Positions 56,987 to 64,000 of a stretch of DNA of 64,000 nucleotides are shown one piece after another (the first letter of the stretch is position 1; each line of letters starts with the position of its first letter). Location of the stretch: NCBI GenBank assembly GCA_963843465.1, contig CAWJKP010000001.1, forward strand, positions 62,001 to 126,000. Direction: 5' to 3'. The notes under the pieces were generated by a model. It saw only the letters and a program-made list of their open reading frames with translations, ran no database searches and was not told the DNA's origin. This DNA is from CAWJKP01 sp963843465 (GTDB lineage Bacteria > Planctomycetota > Planctomycetia > Pirellulales > Thermoguttaceae). Both the position numbers and the translations under genes were made by a program.

Positions 56987-58051
56987 TCATGGGTGCGACT
57001 GGCTGACATGGGCTTCGTCGAACGTGGCCATCTCGGTGAGCACGCGCTTGGCCGCCTCCACCAGCGGCATGGCCAACGCGGCGCCGGTCCCTTCGCCCAA
57101 GCGGAGCTGGAGGTCCAGAAGCGGCTCCTTGCCCAGCCGCTGGTGCATTGCCCGATGGCCCGGCTCGACGCTGCGATGGGCGGCAATCACGTACTCGGCC
57201 GACGCCGGCGAGAGGGCCTGGGCCACCAGGGCCGCGGCCGTGGAAATGAACCCGTCGACCAGCACCGGCTTGCGCCGGGCGGCCGCCGCCAGCACCACCC
57301 CGGCGATGCCGCCGATCTCGAAGCCGCCAACCTTGGCCAGCACGTCCAGGCCGTCCGCAGGGTCCGGCCGATTGACGTCGATCGCCCGCTGGATCACGTC
57401 CACCTTTTTGCGGAATTGTTCGTCGTCGATCCCCGTGCCGCGCCCGCAGAGCGTTGCCGCCGGCAAGCCGGTCAACAAGGAGGCGATGGCGGTCGAGGGC
57501 GTGGTGTTGGCGATGCCCATGTCGCCGGTGCCGAAGACGTCGGTGGTCTCGGCCAGGGCCTCGACGACCTCGATCCCGGACTCGACGGCGCGGATCGCCT
57601 GGTCGCGGGTCATCGCCGGACCTCGGGCCATGTTCTGCGTGCCGGGGCCGAGCCGCTTGGAGACGATCTTGCCCTGGCGGACCAGATCGTCCAGACCCGC
57701 CTTCACGCCCATGTCGACGACCACCACCTCGGCGCGGGCGACGCGGGCCAGCACGTTGATCCCCGCCAGGGCGCTGGCAAATCCCCGCACCATCTGCGCG
57801 GTCACCTCCTGGGGATACTTGCTCACGCCCTCCTCGGCCACGCCATGATCGCCGGCCATGGTGACGATCGTCCGCCGCGCGACGGCCGGCTGCAGGGACC
57901 GCGTGATCCCGGCCAGATCCATCGCCAGGTCCATCAGCCGCCCCAAGGCCCAATGGGGCATGATCAGGCAGTCCAGCCGCTGCTTGGCCTTCGCCCGCCA
58001 ACTGGCATCCTGCGGGGTGATCTGCGAAAGGGTCGTTTGCAGAAGGTTCAT
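56987..58051 (-). CDS. cobT: Nicotinate-nucleotide--dimethylbenzimidazole phosphoribosyltransferase
   Basis: Makes alpha-ribazole phosphate, the lower ligand nucleotide. 354 residues: VTMAGDHGVAEEGVSKYPQE, VTAQMVRGFASALAGINVLA, VVVDMGVKAG, TGDMGIANTTPSTAIASLL, GRGTGIDDEQFRKKVDVIQR, KVGGFEIGGIAGVVLAAAAR, KPVLVDGFISTAAALVA, RLGEGTGAALAMPLVEAA (catalytic Glu). Complete; start at 58051 matches the family. Confidence 0.95.
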   Translation of the reverse strand: MNLLQTTLSQITPQDASWRAKAKQRLDCLIMPHWALGRLMDLAMDLAGITRSLQPAVARRTIVTMAGDHGVAEEGVSKYPQEVTAQMVRGFASALAGINVLARVARAEVVVVDMGVKAGLDDLVRQGKIVSKRLGPGTQNMARGPAMTRDQAIRAVESGIEVVEALAETTDVFGTGDMGIANTTPSTAIASLLTGLPAATLCGRGTGIDDEQFRKKVDVIQRAIDVNRPDPADGLDVLAKVGGFEIGGIAGVVLAAAARRKPVLVDGFISTAAALVAQALSPASAEYVIAAHRSVEPGHRAMHQRLGKEPLLDLQLRLGEGTGAALAMPLVEAAKRVLTEMATFDEAHVSQSHP

Positions 58052-58073
58052 GGTGTTCCCATTTCCATTAACC

Positions 58074-58171
58074 GTAGGGTGGGACAAGCTCGCGTCAGCG
58101 AGCGCCGGCCCACCAGTTTTGGCGGTTCGCGGTGGGCCGGCGGCCGCCAAGGCGGCCTTGTCCCACCCTAC
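58074..58171. repeat. Palindromic repeat, family E, between cobU and cobT
   Basis: The arms GTAGGGTGGGACAAGCTCGC and CCTTGTCCCACCCTAC, with internal hairpins CGCGTCAGCGAGCG and GCGGCCGCCAAGGCGGCC. Confidence 0.8.
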
Positions 58172-58713
58172 GACCGACGGTTTCCATTCTCCTTAATCGT
58201 CATCGGTATCCCGCAGCACATCAGGACCACTTCTTCCGCCCGTTGGGCCACAAGCTGATTGGCTTGGCCGGCCAGGTCGCGATAGCGGCGGGCCAGCGGG
58301 CTGTCCGGCACGATCCCCAGGCCGACTTCGTTGCTCACCAAAATCACCCAGCCGCGGCAGGCCTCGGCGGCGTCGAGCATCTCGCGGCAGGGCGGATCGG
58401 CCATCTCGCGGCCGGCCCGCCCGGCCTCGTACAGCAGGTTGTTGATCCAGAGCGTAAGGCAGTCGATGAGAACGACGTCCATCGCCGCATGGCGGCGCAA
58501 GACGCCCTCCAGGTCGGTCGGCTCCTCGACGGTCACCCAGCCCTGGCCTTCACGGGCCTGGCGATGGGCGGCGATCCGCCGGGCCATCTCCTCGTCCACC
58601 ACGGGACAAGTGGCCACGTAGGCCCTTCGCCCGGGCAGGGCCATCGCGCGATGCTGGGCGTAGACGCTCTTGCCGCTGCGGCAGCCGCCGGTCACCAGCA
58701 GGATCTTAGCCAT
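58168..58713 (-). CDS. cobU: Bifunctional adenosylcobinamide kinase / phosphate guanylyltransferase
   Basis: Phosphorylates adenosylcobinamide and transfers GMP to it. 181 residues: ILLVTGGCRSGKSVYAQHRA (P-loop), RAYVATCPVVDEEMARRIAA, HRQAREGQGWVTVEEP, VVLIDCLTLWINNLLYE, VILVSNEVGLGIVPDSPLAR, RYRDLAGQANQLVAQRA. The His in AAHRQAR matches the guanylylated residue region. Complete. Confidence 0.95.
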   Translation of the reverse strand: MAKILLVTGGCRSGKSVYAQHRAMALPGRRAYVATCPVVDEEMARRIAAHRQAREGQGWVTVEEPTDLEGVLRRHAAMDVVLIDCLTLWINNLLYEAGRAGREMADPPCREMLDAAEACRGWVILVSNEVGLGIVPDSPLARRYRDLAGQANQLVAQRAEEVVLMCCGIPMTIKENGNRRS

Positions 58714-58716
58714 AGC

Positions 58717-59373
58717 TCACCTCGGCATTTCCCCGTACTCCTCTCGCTCCGCGAGAGGGATAACGTCACGCGGAGCGTGACGAGTACGGCAGGGGGCGTC
58801 GATCGCCAGCACGCCCCGCCCGTCGAAAAGGCGGATCAGGGTGATCGAGGCGTGGCCCACCTCGAACAACACGTATTGCGACGGCCGCAGACCGAGGTAG
58901 TGGCAGACCAGGGCGCGGATCACGCCCGCGTGGCTGACCACCAGCACGGTCCCGGCCTGCTCGCCGGCCAGCCGCCCGGCGACACGCGACACGCGGTCCT
59001 GGAATCCGCCCAGGCCCTCTCCATCGGGAAAGGCGAACGCCGGGTCGTACTCGGCCCAGCGTGCGACCAGGTCCGGCTCGGCTGCCGCCACTTCGGCAAA
59101 AGTCCGGTTTTCCCAGCGGCCGAAGTCGATCTCCCGCAAGTCCGGGTCCAGCCGGACCGGCAGCGGCCCGGCAATCGCGGCGGCCGTCTGCCGGCAGCGG
59201 GCCAGCGGGCTGGAAAAACAGCGTTCCGGCTCCAATCGGGCGACACGATCAGCCAGGCATCGGGCCTGCGCTTCGCCCTGTTCGTCCAGCAGGGGGTCGG
59301 TCGAGCCGATCAGGCGGCCGGTCGAGCCGTTTGCCGGGTGTGCGTGCCGTACCAACACCAGCCGTGCGGCCAC
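58717..59373 (-). CDS. cobC: Alpha-ribazole phosphatase / histidine phosphatase family protein
   Basis: Removes the phosphate from alpha-ribazole phosphate (or adenosylcobalamin 5'-phosphate). The start GTG at 59373 follows AGGAG by 7 bp; a longer ORF from 59403 begins inside a palindromic repeat. Motifs are LVLVRHAHPANGSTGRLIG (phospho-His RHxx), CFSSPLARCRQTAAAIAG, LREIDFGRWENRTF, VLVVSHAGVIRALVCHYLG. The last about 20 residues (RHAPRDVIPLAEREEYGEMP) are a family A repeat. It is the first gene after the riboswitch and terminator. Confidence 0.9.
   Translation of the reverse strand: MAARLVLVRHAHPANGSTGRLIGSTDPLLDEQGEAQARCLADRVARLEPERCFSSPLARCRQTAAAIAGPLPVRLDPDLREIDFGRWENRTFAEVAAAEPDLVARWAEYDPAFAFPDGEGLGGFQDRVSRVAGRLAGEQAGTVLVVSHAGVIRALVCHYLGLRPSQYVLFEVGHASITLIRLFDGRGVLAIDAPCRTRHAPRDVIPLAEREEYGEMPR
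58735..58787. repeat. Family A repeat at the 3' end of cobC
   Basis: 53 bp: hairpins CTCTCGCTCCGCGAGAG and TCACGCGGAGCGTGA between GTACTC and GAGTAC. It is the exact reverse complement of the element at 59393-59445. Confidence 0.88.
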
Positions 59374-59392
59374 GAAATGGCTCCTGGAATCC

Positions 59393-59445
59393 GTACTCGT
59401 CACGCTCCGCGTGACGTTATCCCTCTCGCGGAGCGAGAGGAGTAC
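59393..59445. repeat. Family A repeat upstream of cobC
   Basis: 53 bp, exact inverted copy of the element at 58735-58787; the two flank cobC. It lies between the terminator and the cobC ribosome-binding site. Confidence 0.88.
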
Positions 59446-59448
59446 AAT

Positions 59449-59476
59449 AAAAAAGGCCCGTCCTTCGGACAGGCCT
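59449..59476 (-). terminator. Rho-independent terminator downstream of the B12 riboswitch
   Basis: Read on the minus strand: AGGCCTGTCC, loop GAA, GGACGGGCC, followed by TTTTTT. It lies about 50 bp past the riboswitch core and 75 bp before cobC, so cobalamin binding probably favours early termination of the cob operon. Confidence 0.8.
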
Positions 59477-59528
59477 GGAACAATCCCCGGAGCTTGCCCT
59501 TCCCGCGAAGGACGCCAACGGCGCCGTA

Positions 59529-59660
59529 TGGTATCCTGACTTCCGAGTCAACCTACTTGCCGCAGCCTTCCCGCCCTTCGGGGCAGTGGCTATTCGTGCG
59601 GCGTTCGTCGTCGGTCACAGTGGCGGGGCCGTGCCGGATTTTCACCGGCTTCCCAGTGTG
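59529..59660 (-). promoter_or_regulatory. Cobalamin (B12) riboswitch
   Basis: On the minus strand: GGGAAGCCGGTGAAAATCCG, CGGCCCCGCCACTGTGA, then AATAGCCACTG and, at the 3' side, GGAAGTCAGGATACC. This is the conserved core order of B12 riboswitches, including the GCCACTG box. It should lower expression of the downstream cob genes when cobalamin is plentiful. The 5' edge abuts a repeat (59660-59754), so the outer P1 strand is not clear. Confidence 0.92.
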
Positions 59661-59754
59661 TAGGGTGGGCTCTAGCCCGCCCTACGGTCTCTCATAGGGC
59701 GGACTAAAGTCCACCCTACTGGTCGGCCGTAAGGCGGACTAAAGTCCGCCCTAC
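59660..59754. repeat. Tandem GTAGGGTGGG / AAAGTCC.CCCTAC hairpins
   Basis: Copies of TAGGGTGGGCTCTAGCCCGC, TAGGGCGGACTAAAGTCCAC and AAGGCGGACTAAAGTCCGCC in series. They separate the riboswitch from the convergent side of the FG-GAP gene. Confidence 0.75.
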
Positions 59755-59794
59755 TGGTCGAACACGCTCAGAATAAACCCGCGCGGCGGGTTCG

Positions 59795-60991
59795 TCAAGG
59801 GGCTGCCTTCTGGCTGAGGAAGATGAAAATCCCCTTCTTGTTGCCGACGATGATATCCGGAATGCCGTCGCCGTTGAGGTCCACGGCCGTCACCTGGGTG
59901 CCCACGCCCGAATTGTCGTCGATCTGGTGCGGGATGAACGTGACCCCCTTCTCCTTGTCGCGGTGCAGCTCGAACCAGTAGAGCACGGCCGGGGCATTGG
60001 GCTCGGCGTCGCCGTGCGGGCCGTGGGCCCAGAACCGCTTGCCGGTGACGATGTCCTTCAGGCCGTCGCCGTTGATATCGACCAGGTCCATGGCGTGCAT
60101 CTGGCTGATCCGCAGGGCGTCGGACTTGAGGTCCGGCTGCGATGGCAGGATCACGTGCTTTTGCCAGGTGATCTCGCCCTTGGAATCGCGGACCTGCTTG
60201 TACCAGTTCAGACCGTACTGGTGGCAGTGCCAGACGGCGATCACGTCGTTCAGGCCGTCGCCGTCGACGTCGTAGACGTACATCTGCGAGGCGGCGTCGG
60301 CGAACTGGAAGGGATGGCGCGTCCAGGGCACGCCGGCCTTCTCCACGGCCGGGTGCTCCCACCAGCCGCCACTGTCCAAGAGGTCGATGCGGCCGATGCC
60401 GCGGATGTCGCCGTAGCCGATCCCGTGGGTGTACTGCCCGTAGCTGCCCTTGGGCGTGACCGCGTGGAAGGTCCAGAGGGCGTCGGGCTTGGCCGGGTCG
60501 TAGGTGGCGTAGCCCAGGTAGCCGTCGATGTTATAGATCAGCTCCGGGCGGCCGTCGCCGTTAATGTCGGCCCACATCGGCGACTCGTTGCCCACGTTGT
60601 GTAGCGCCAAGTGCTTCTTCCAGGGCTGGTCCTTGCCGGCCGGGTTCTCGTACCAATAGGCGTCCGCGCCGGGGTAAGGCACGTAGAGCACGTCGGGCCA
60701 GCCGTCGCCGTTGAAGTCGCCGGTGTAGGTGAGAAAGTTGTCGGAGTAGGCGTGCGGGTCGAAGTCCTTGGGCGGGCGGATCTCGTGCCGCTTGGTGAAA
60801 TCGGGGCCCTCGAACCAGAAGGGACCGGCCACCACGTCCAGGTGCCCGTCCTTGTTGAAGTCCGCGTAGTAGGCCCCTTCCGCGTAGAACTTGTCGCTCA
60901 ACTGGATCTTCTTGTAGCTCACCGGCGGACCGGCCAGCGAGACCGCACCGCCCAGAACCGCCAACGCCGCCGCGAAATAGCCGATCTTCAT
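59795..60991 (-). CDS. Secreted FG-GAP / VCBS repeat protein
   Basis: 398 residues from 60991, where GGAGG lies 7 bp upstream and a signal peptide begins (MKIGYFAAALAVLGGAVSLA). Several FG-GAP units carry Ca-binding loops: ADFNKDGHLDVVAG, GDFNGDGWPDVLYV, ADINGDGRPELIYN, YDVDGDGLNDVIAV, VDINGDGLKDIVTG, VDLNGDGIPDIIVG. These form an integrin-like beta-propeller. Export and binding roles are likely; the ligand is unknown. Confidence 0.88.
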   Translation of the reverse strand: MKIGYFAAALAVLGGAVSLAGPPVSYKKIQLSDKFYAEGAYYADFNKDGHLDVVAGPFWFEGPDFTKRHEIRPPKDFDPHAYSDNFLTYTGDFNGDGWPDVLYVPYPGADAYWYENPAGKDQPWKKHLALHNVGNESPMWADINGDGRPELIYNIDGYLGYATYDPAKPDALWTFHAVTPKGSYGQYTHGIGYGDIRGIGRIDLLDSGGWWEHPAVEKAGVPWTRHPFQFADAASQMYVYDVDGDGLNDVIAVWHCHQYGLNWYKQVRDSKGEITWQKHVILPSQPDLKSDALRISQMHAMDLVDINGDGLKDIVTGKRFWAHGPHGDAEPNAPAVLYWFELHRDKEKGVTFIPHQIDDNSGVGTQVTAVDLNGDGIPDIIVGNKKGIFIFLSQKAAP

Positions 60992-61117
60992 CGATGTTCC
61001 TCCCAGGCGTGAAAGATTTCCGGTAACCGCGCCGCCGGCGCTAGCGGCCGGACCGGCGGGCTTCAGGACCAGTATAGTCTCCGGGAGAGTCCGCGGCAAA
61101 CGGCCTTGGGCAGTTCA

Positions 61118-61198
61118 TTGTGGTGCAGGCGTCCCGCCTGCCCGGAAATGCAACCGTCCCGCCTGCCCGGAAATGCAGGCGGGACGCCTGCACCACAA
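61118..61198. repeat. Palindromic repeat, family D
   Basis: The arms TTGTGGTGCAGGCGTCCCGC and GCGGGACGCCTGCACCACAA, with a central extra half-unit GCAACCGTCCCGCCTGCCCG. Confidence 0.85.
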
Positions 61199-61199
61199 C

Positions 61200-62009
61200 T
61201 TATCCGGCCAAGGACCGAGGAGGGCCGACGGCTCTGCTATCGAGGTGTTTCCGGCTGAATCGCCACCGCCATATCAGGCGGTATCCGGCATATCGAACGA
61301 CCAGCAGCGATCCCGTGATCCATGCACTCATAAGACCGGGAAACAGGGCAAGATACCACGTAGGCCTAACGTTAGGACCGGCAAGCAAAGCCGTGCCTAA
61401 CCCAATCGTCAAGGGGAGGAGAAGCAGGCGTGCGAGTAACCACCTATCGCAAAGCGACAATACGATGGAAGCGATGGCAACCAGTAGAAAGCTTCCGAGA
61501 GTCACGATCGAACTTTCCCTCGCGTAACGTGCAAGCCATCCTTCCGGCGTGTAGTGCAGCGCGCTTAGTATTACGGCCAGCGCGGTCATCCACGACAGCA
61601 TGTCGCGGATGGTGAACTGAAAACGCCTCGGGGCAGTCGGCGGATCCTTGCAGCGGACCAGTTCGAACCCCAAAACGCGGGCGACCAAGAGAAGTACGCC
61701 CGTGACGCCAAGAAACGCGATTGTCAACTCATGCCACGTACCGCCCGGCAACGCGGTGCAACGAAGATACACGACCGCGCCGACAACGGTTGGCAAGACC
61801 CGCCAGATGAGTCGGCCCCTGCCAAACGCAGCCCAGAACGCAAGGAGCGTCGCTTGGCTCGGACCAAGCATATAGAGCGCAAAGAGAAAGAACTCAGAAG
61901 GCTCGTCAGGCGGAAGATCCTCAAGGCCCGCGAAATGGGCAACGACGTGCAGCACGACATGTCCGAGCACCAGCGCTGCGATCAGCCAGTGTGTCCGCTT
62001 CATGTCCAT
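61200..62009 (-). CDS. Integral membrane protein with FTIRDML signature
   Basis: About 269 residues from 62009 (AGGAAG 8 bp upstream). Three hydrophobic segments in the first half (WLIAALVLGHVVLHVVAHFA, then about 60-75 and 85-115) precede RRFQFTIRDMLSWMTALAVI, a signature seen in many planctomycete membrane proteins, and three more segments follow. Function unknown. Confidence 0.7.
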   Translation of the reverse strand: MDMKRTHWLIAALVLGHVVLHVVAHFAGLEDLPPDEPSEFFLFALYMLGPSQATLLAFWAAFGRGRLIWRVLPTVVGAVVYLRCTALPGGTWHELTIAFLGVTGVLLLVARVLGFELVRCKDPPTAPRRFQFTIRDMLSWMTALAVILSALHYTPEGWLARYARESSIVTLGSFLLVAIASIVLSLCDRWLLARLLLLPLTIGLGTALLAGPNVRPTWYLALFPGLMSAWITGSLLVVRYAGYRLIWRWRFSRKHLDSRAVGPPRSLAG

Positions 62010-62055
62010 CCGGAACGCTTCCTGTTTTCGCGGCAGGCTTCCCACGACTCTCCCT

Positions 62056-62115
62056 TGGTGGGCCGGCGCTCGCTTGCGCGAGCTTGTCCCACCCTACCGC
62101 TTGTCCCACCCTACC
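62056..62115. repeat. Family E repeat, right arm
   Basis: GGTGGGCCGGCGCTCGCTTG, CGCGAGCTTGTCCCACCCTA and a partial second copy of CTTGTCCCACCCTACCGC. The left arm is missing. Confidence 0.75.
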
Positions 62116-62147
62116 GCGCAAGGCGAGCTTTTCCGCCGTTGCTCCGC

Positions 62148-63048
62148 TCACTGGCTGCCGACGCCCTTGACCGCCATCCGCAGCCCGTAGATCGACGTGC
62201 TGGCGGTGATGAACAGCAAGCGCCGGTCCTTGCCGCCGAAACAGATGTTGCCCGTCCAGGCCTCGCGGATGGCGATCTGCTCGATCTGCTTTCCGGCCGG
62301 GTCGAAGACGGTCACGCCGTGGCCGGTGAGGTAGACGTTGCCGCGGTCGTCGATCGTCATGCCGTCGGAGCCCAGCCGGCAGAAGAGGCGTTTGCCGGCC
62401 AGCGACCCGTCCGGCCGGATCTGGTAGGCGTAGGTCTTGCCCGCCACGATGTCGGCCACGTAGAGCGTCTTGCCGTCGGGCGTGCCGATGATGCCGTTGG
62501 GCTGCTTGAAATCGTCGATCACGACGGAGAGCTTCTTGCGGTCCGGCGCGAGGTAGTAGAACGTCTTCCCCCAGCTCCTTCGGCCCGCGCTTCCAATAGG
62601 GCCGCGGGTAATAGGGATCGGTGAAGTACAGTCCGCCGTCCGGCCGGAGCCAAACGTCGTTGGGCCCGTTGAGCAGCTTGCCCTGGTACTGCTTGACCAC
62701 CACTGTCGCCTTGCCGGCCGGATCGATCGACCAGAGCTGGTTGTGCTGGTCGGCGCAGGCCCAGAGGTTGCCCCGGGCGTCGAAGCAAAGCCCGTTGGAC
62801 CGCCCGCAAGGCGTCAGGAAAGTAGAGAGCTTGCCCTCGACGCTCCACTTGAGAATGCGGTCGTTGGGCTGGTCGGTGAAGTAGACGTTTCCCTGATCGT
62901 CGCAGGCCGGACCTTCCGTGAAGGCAAAACCGCCGGCCAGTTTCTCCAGTTTCGCCCCGGGAGCGATGATCTTCGACTCCTCCGCCCGAAGCGCCGTTGT
63001 GAGACCGAAAACCAGGAGCCACGCCGCAAGCCGAGTTCGTTGTCGCAT
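62148..63048 (-). CDS. Exported SMP-30/gluconolactonase/LRE family protein (frameshifted)
   Basis: The signal peptide is at the start (RLAAWLLVFGLTTALRAEES). A six-bladed beta-propeller follows: GFAFTEGPACDDQGNVYFTD (metal Glu), NGLCFDARGNLWACADQHNQ, LLNGPNDVWLRPDGGLYFTD, and in a second frame FKQPNGIIGTPDGKTLYVAD, SDGMTIDDRGNVYLTGHGVT. The frame changes near 62566 at a run of five Gs; one G fewer gives KELGKTFYYLAPDRKKLSVV and a continuous protein of about 300 residues. Such enzymes hydrolyse lactones; the substrate is unknown. AGGAG lies 6-7 bp before the start. Confidence 0.87.
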
Positions 63049-63079
63049 CATTGTTCTCCTGAATCGAGGGGTGAAGGAC

Positions 63080-63137
63080 GTAGGACGGATTGCTAATCCG
63101 TCCATGATTTACTGACGGATTGGCAATCCGTCCTACG
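63080..63137. repeat. Family G palindromic doublet
   Basis: TAGGACGGATTGCTAATCCG-TCC and GACGGATTGGCAATCCGTCC-TA, facing each other across ATGATTTACT. Confidence 0.82.
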
Positions 63138-63145
63138 GGCGTAGC

Positions 63146-63220
63146 CTGTAGGGAACGCCCTCTGTGGCGTTCCTCGGCATCGCCGGCTCCACGGAACGCC
63201 ACGGAGGGCGTTCCCTACAG
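63146..63220. repeat. Family C palindromic repeat
   Basis: The arms CTGTAGGGAACGCCCTCTGT and CACGGAGGGCGTTCCCTACA-G lie next to the family G doublet in the gap between yqeG and the SMP-30 gene. Confidence 0.82.
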
Positions 63221-63221
63221 T

Positions 63222-63737
63222 TTACCGTATGCTCCCTGGCGACGAATCGAGCCGTCGCAGCAGGAACCGTTCCAGCGGACGTTTGAGCCGGGTGAACCAG
63301 GGTTCTTCCTCGGGGCGGATCGGGCGGACGAGGATACTGGTCAGCCCGGCCAGGCGGCCGGCCGGGATGTCGGCCAAGATCTGGTCGCCGATCATGGCGG
63401 TCCGCCGTGCGTCAAAGGCCTCCTGGCGGACCGCCCGGCGACAGCCGAAAGGAAACGGCTTATACGCCTTCGAGACAAAGGGCAGTCCCAACGACCGGGC
63501 GAACCGGCCGATGCGGCCGTGACGGCCGTTGGAGACCAGGCAGATGCCGATGCCCGACGCTTGCAGCTTTTCCAGCCACGCCTTGACCTCCGGCGCAACC
63601 TCGGTGGCCCGGTAGCTCTTCAGCGTGCAGTCGACGTCCAACAGCACGGCGTCGATCCCCATCGCCTGGAGCCGTGGGATGGTGAGGTCCAGCACGCTAT
63701 CCAGGCGATGATGGGGGGTGAGCCATCGGAAGAGCAT
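63222..63737 (-). CDS. YqeG family HAD IIIA-type phosphatase
   Basis: 171 residues of the haloacid dehalogenase superfamily: IDAVLLDVDCTLKSYRATEV (motif I DxD), GIGICLVSNGRHGRIGRFAR (motif II), AYKPFPFGCRRAVR (motif III Lys), TAMIGDQILADIPAGRLAGL (motif IV). The C-terminus RRLDSSPGSIR is short. YqeG proteins are phosphatases of uncertain substrate; no related genes lie beside it. Confidence 0.9.
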   Translation of the reverse strand: MLFRWLTPHHRLDSVLDLTIPRLQAMGIDAVLLDVDCTLKSYRATEVAPEVKAWLEKLQASGIGICLVSNGRHGRIGRFARSLGLPFVSKAYKPFPFGCRRAVRQEAFDARRTAMIGDQILADIPAGRLAGLTSILVRPIRPEEEPWFTRLKRPLERFLLRRLDSSPGSIR

Positions 63738-63822
63738 CCCCTAATCTTATTAGGTTTCCGCTTGTGTGCAACTATGGCGATCGGCGGCGGAAGTCGCTAG
63801 ACTGATGGAGCAGCCGGTCGCC

Positions 63823-63867
63823 GGTAGGGTGGGACAAGCTCGCGGAGGCGATGCACGGCCCACCAGG
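63823..63867. repeat. Family E repeat, left arm
   Basis: GTAGGGTGGGACAAGCTCGC then GGAGGCGATGCACGGCCCAC-CAG. At the very end of the window (about 63955-63990) a family H hairpin CCCTCTCCCGGAGGGAGAGG follows. No gene is seen right of 63737. Confidence 0.75.
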
Positions 63868-64000
63868 CCTGCCAGCGATGGACGGGCCTTATGAACCGAC
63901 GCATTCGTGACGGGGCGGAGACGTGAGAATGGTTGAATTATCTCCGGCGTTCCCTCACCCCAACCCTCTCCCGGAGGGAGAGGGGGCACCGGCGTGGCCG

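Noticed and set aside
63750..63989. 79-residue minus-strand frame at the right edge
   Set aside because: It consists of family E and family H repeat translations with no independent coding signal.

Overview
The window reads as chromosomal DNA of a high-GC planctomycete, probably from the Pirellulales side of the phylum; that placement is inference. The supporting signs are a DUF1598-type protein, small membrane proteins that open with NPYQSP or NPFQSP, a membrane protein with an FTIRDML signature, Ser/Thr kinases fused to an FGE-sulfatase (SUMF1) domain or an AAA ATPase, a Tat-exported Gfo/Idh/MocA oxidoreductase, and a TPR gene of the type that precedes sulfotransferase domains.

Layout. 1-13 kb: partial TPR protein, large kinase-ATPase, rpiB, pgi, a secreted hydrolase-like protein, a family 2 glycosyltransferase and an unrecognised 536-residue protein. 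13-20.3 kb: Uma2 protein, a MetX-MetW fusion, an island of decayed toxin-antitoxin (TA) genes ending in a copy of the metXW 3' end, a Gfo/Idh oxidoreductase and a MazF-type TA pair. 20.7-27 kb: addB-addA recombination helicase-nuclease. 27-37.4 kb: kinase-SUMF1 protein, a 910-residue secreted protein, DUF1598 protein, PpiC isomerase. 37.4-38.2 kb: DUF433/DUF5615 TA pair between cobK and a partial copy of the cobK 3' end. 38.3-59.7 kb: a large minus-strand cobalamin and cobalt-uptake cluster, headed by a B12 riboswitch and a terminator. 59.8-64 kb: FG-GAP protein, membrane protein, SMP-30 protein, YqeG phosphatase.

The cobalamin genes read, in transcription order: cobC, cobU, cobT, cobS, cobD fused to cobQ, cbiB, cobO, cobB/cbiA, cbiX-cbiC fusion, a metallopeptidase-like gene, cbiM, cbiQ, cbiO, cbiD, cbiE, cobI/cbiL, cobM/cbiF, cbiG, cobJ/cbiH, cobK/cbiJ. 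Many neighbours overlap by four bases (ATGA), so they are probably translationally coupled. Together they cover cobalt import, the anaerobic (early cobalt insertion) corrin route and nucleotide-loop assembly. CbiT is the one corrin-ring enzyme not seen.

The most striking property is a dense population of short palindromic repeats from at least eight unrelated sequence families. Each is built from small hairpins placed in inverted pairs. They occupy intergenic space and also sit inside genes: they add in-frame peptides to AddA, AddB, CbiG, CbiE, CbiD, CbiM, CobB, CobQ, CobK, CobC, CbiO, a kinase and a glycosyltransferase, and they form the linker that fuses CobD to CobQ. Within a family the same reading frame is used again and again. 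Two repeats coincide with frame changes (addB, cobQ). A second pattern is two TA loci bracketed by a duplicated 3' end of the neighbouring gene.

Several other genes are broken by single-base frameshifts, many at short homopolymers. Those look like sequencing errors more than true pseudogenes. I saw no rRNA, tRNA, transposase or CRISPR array.
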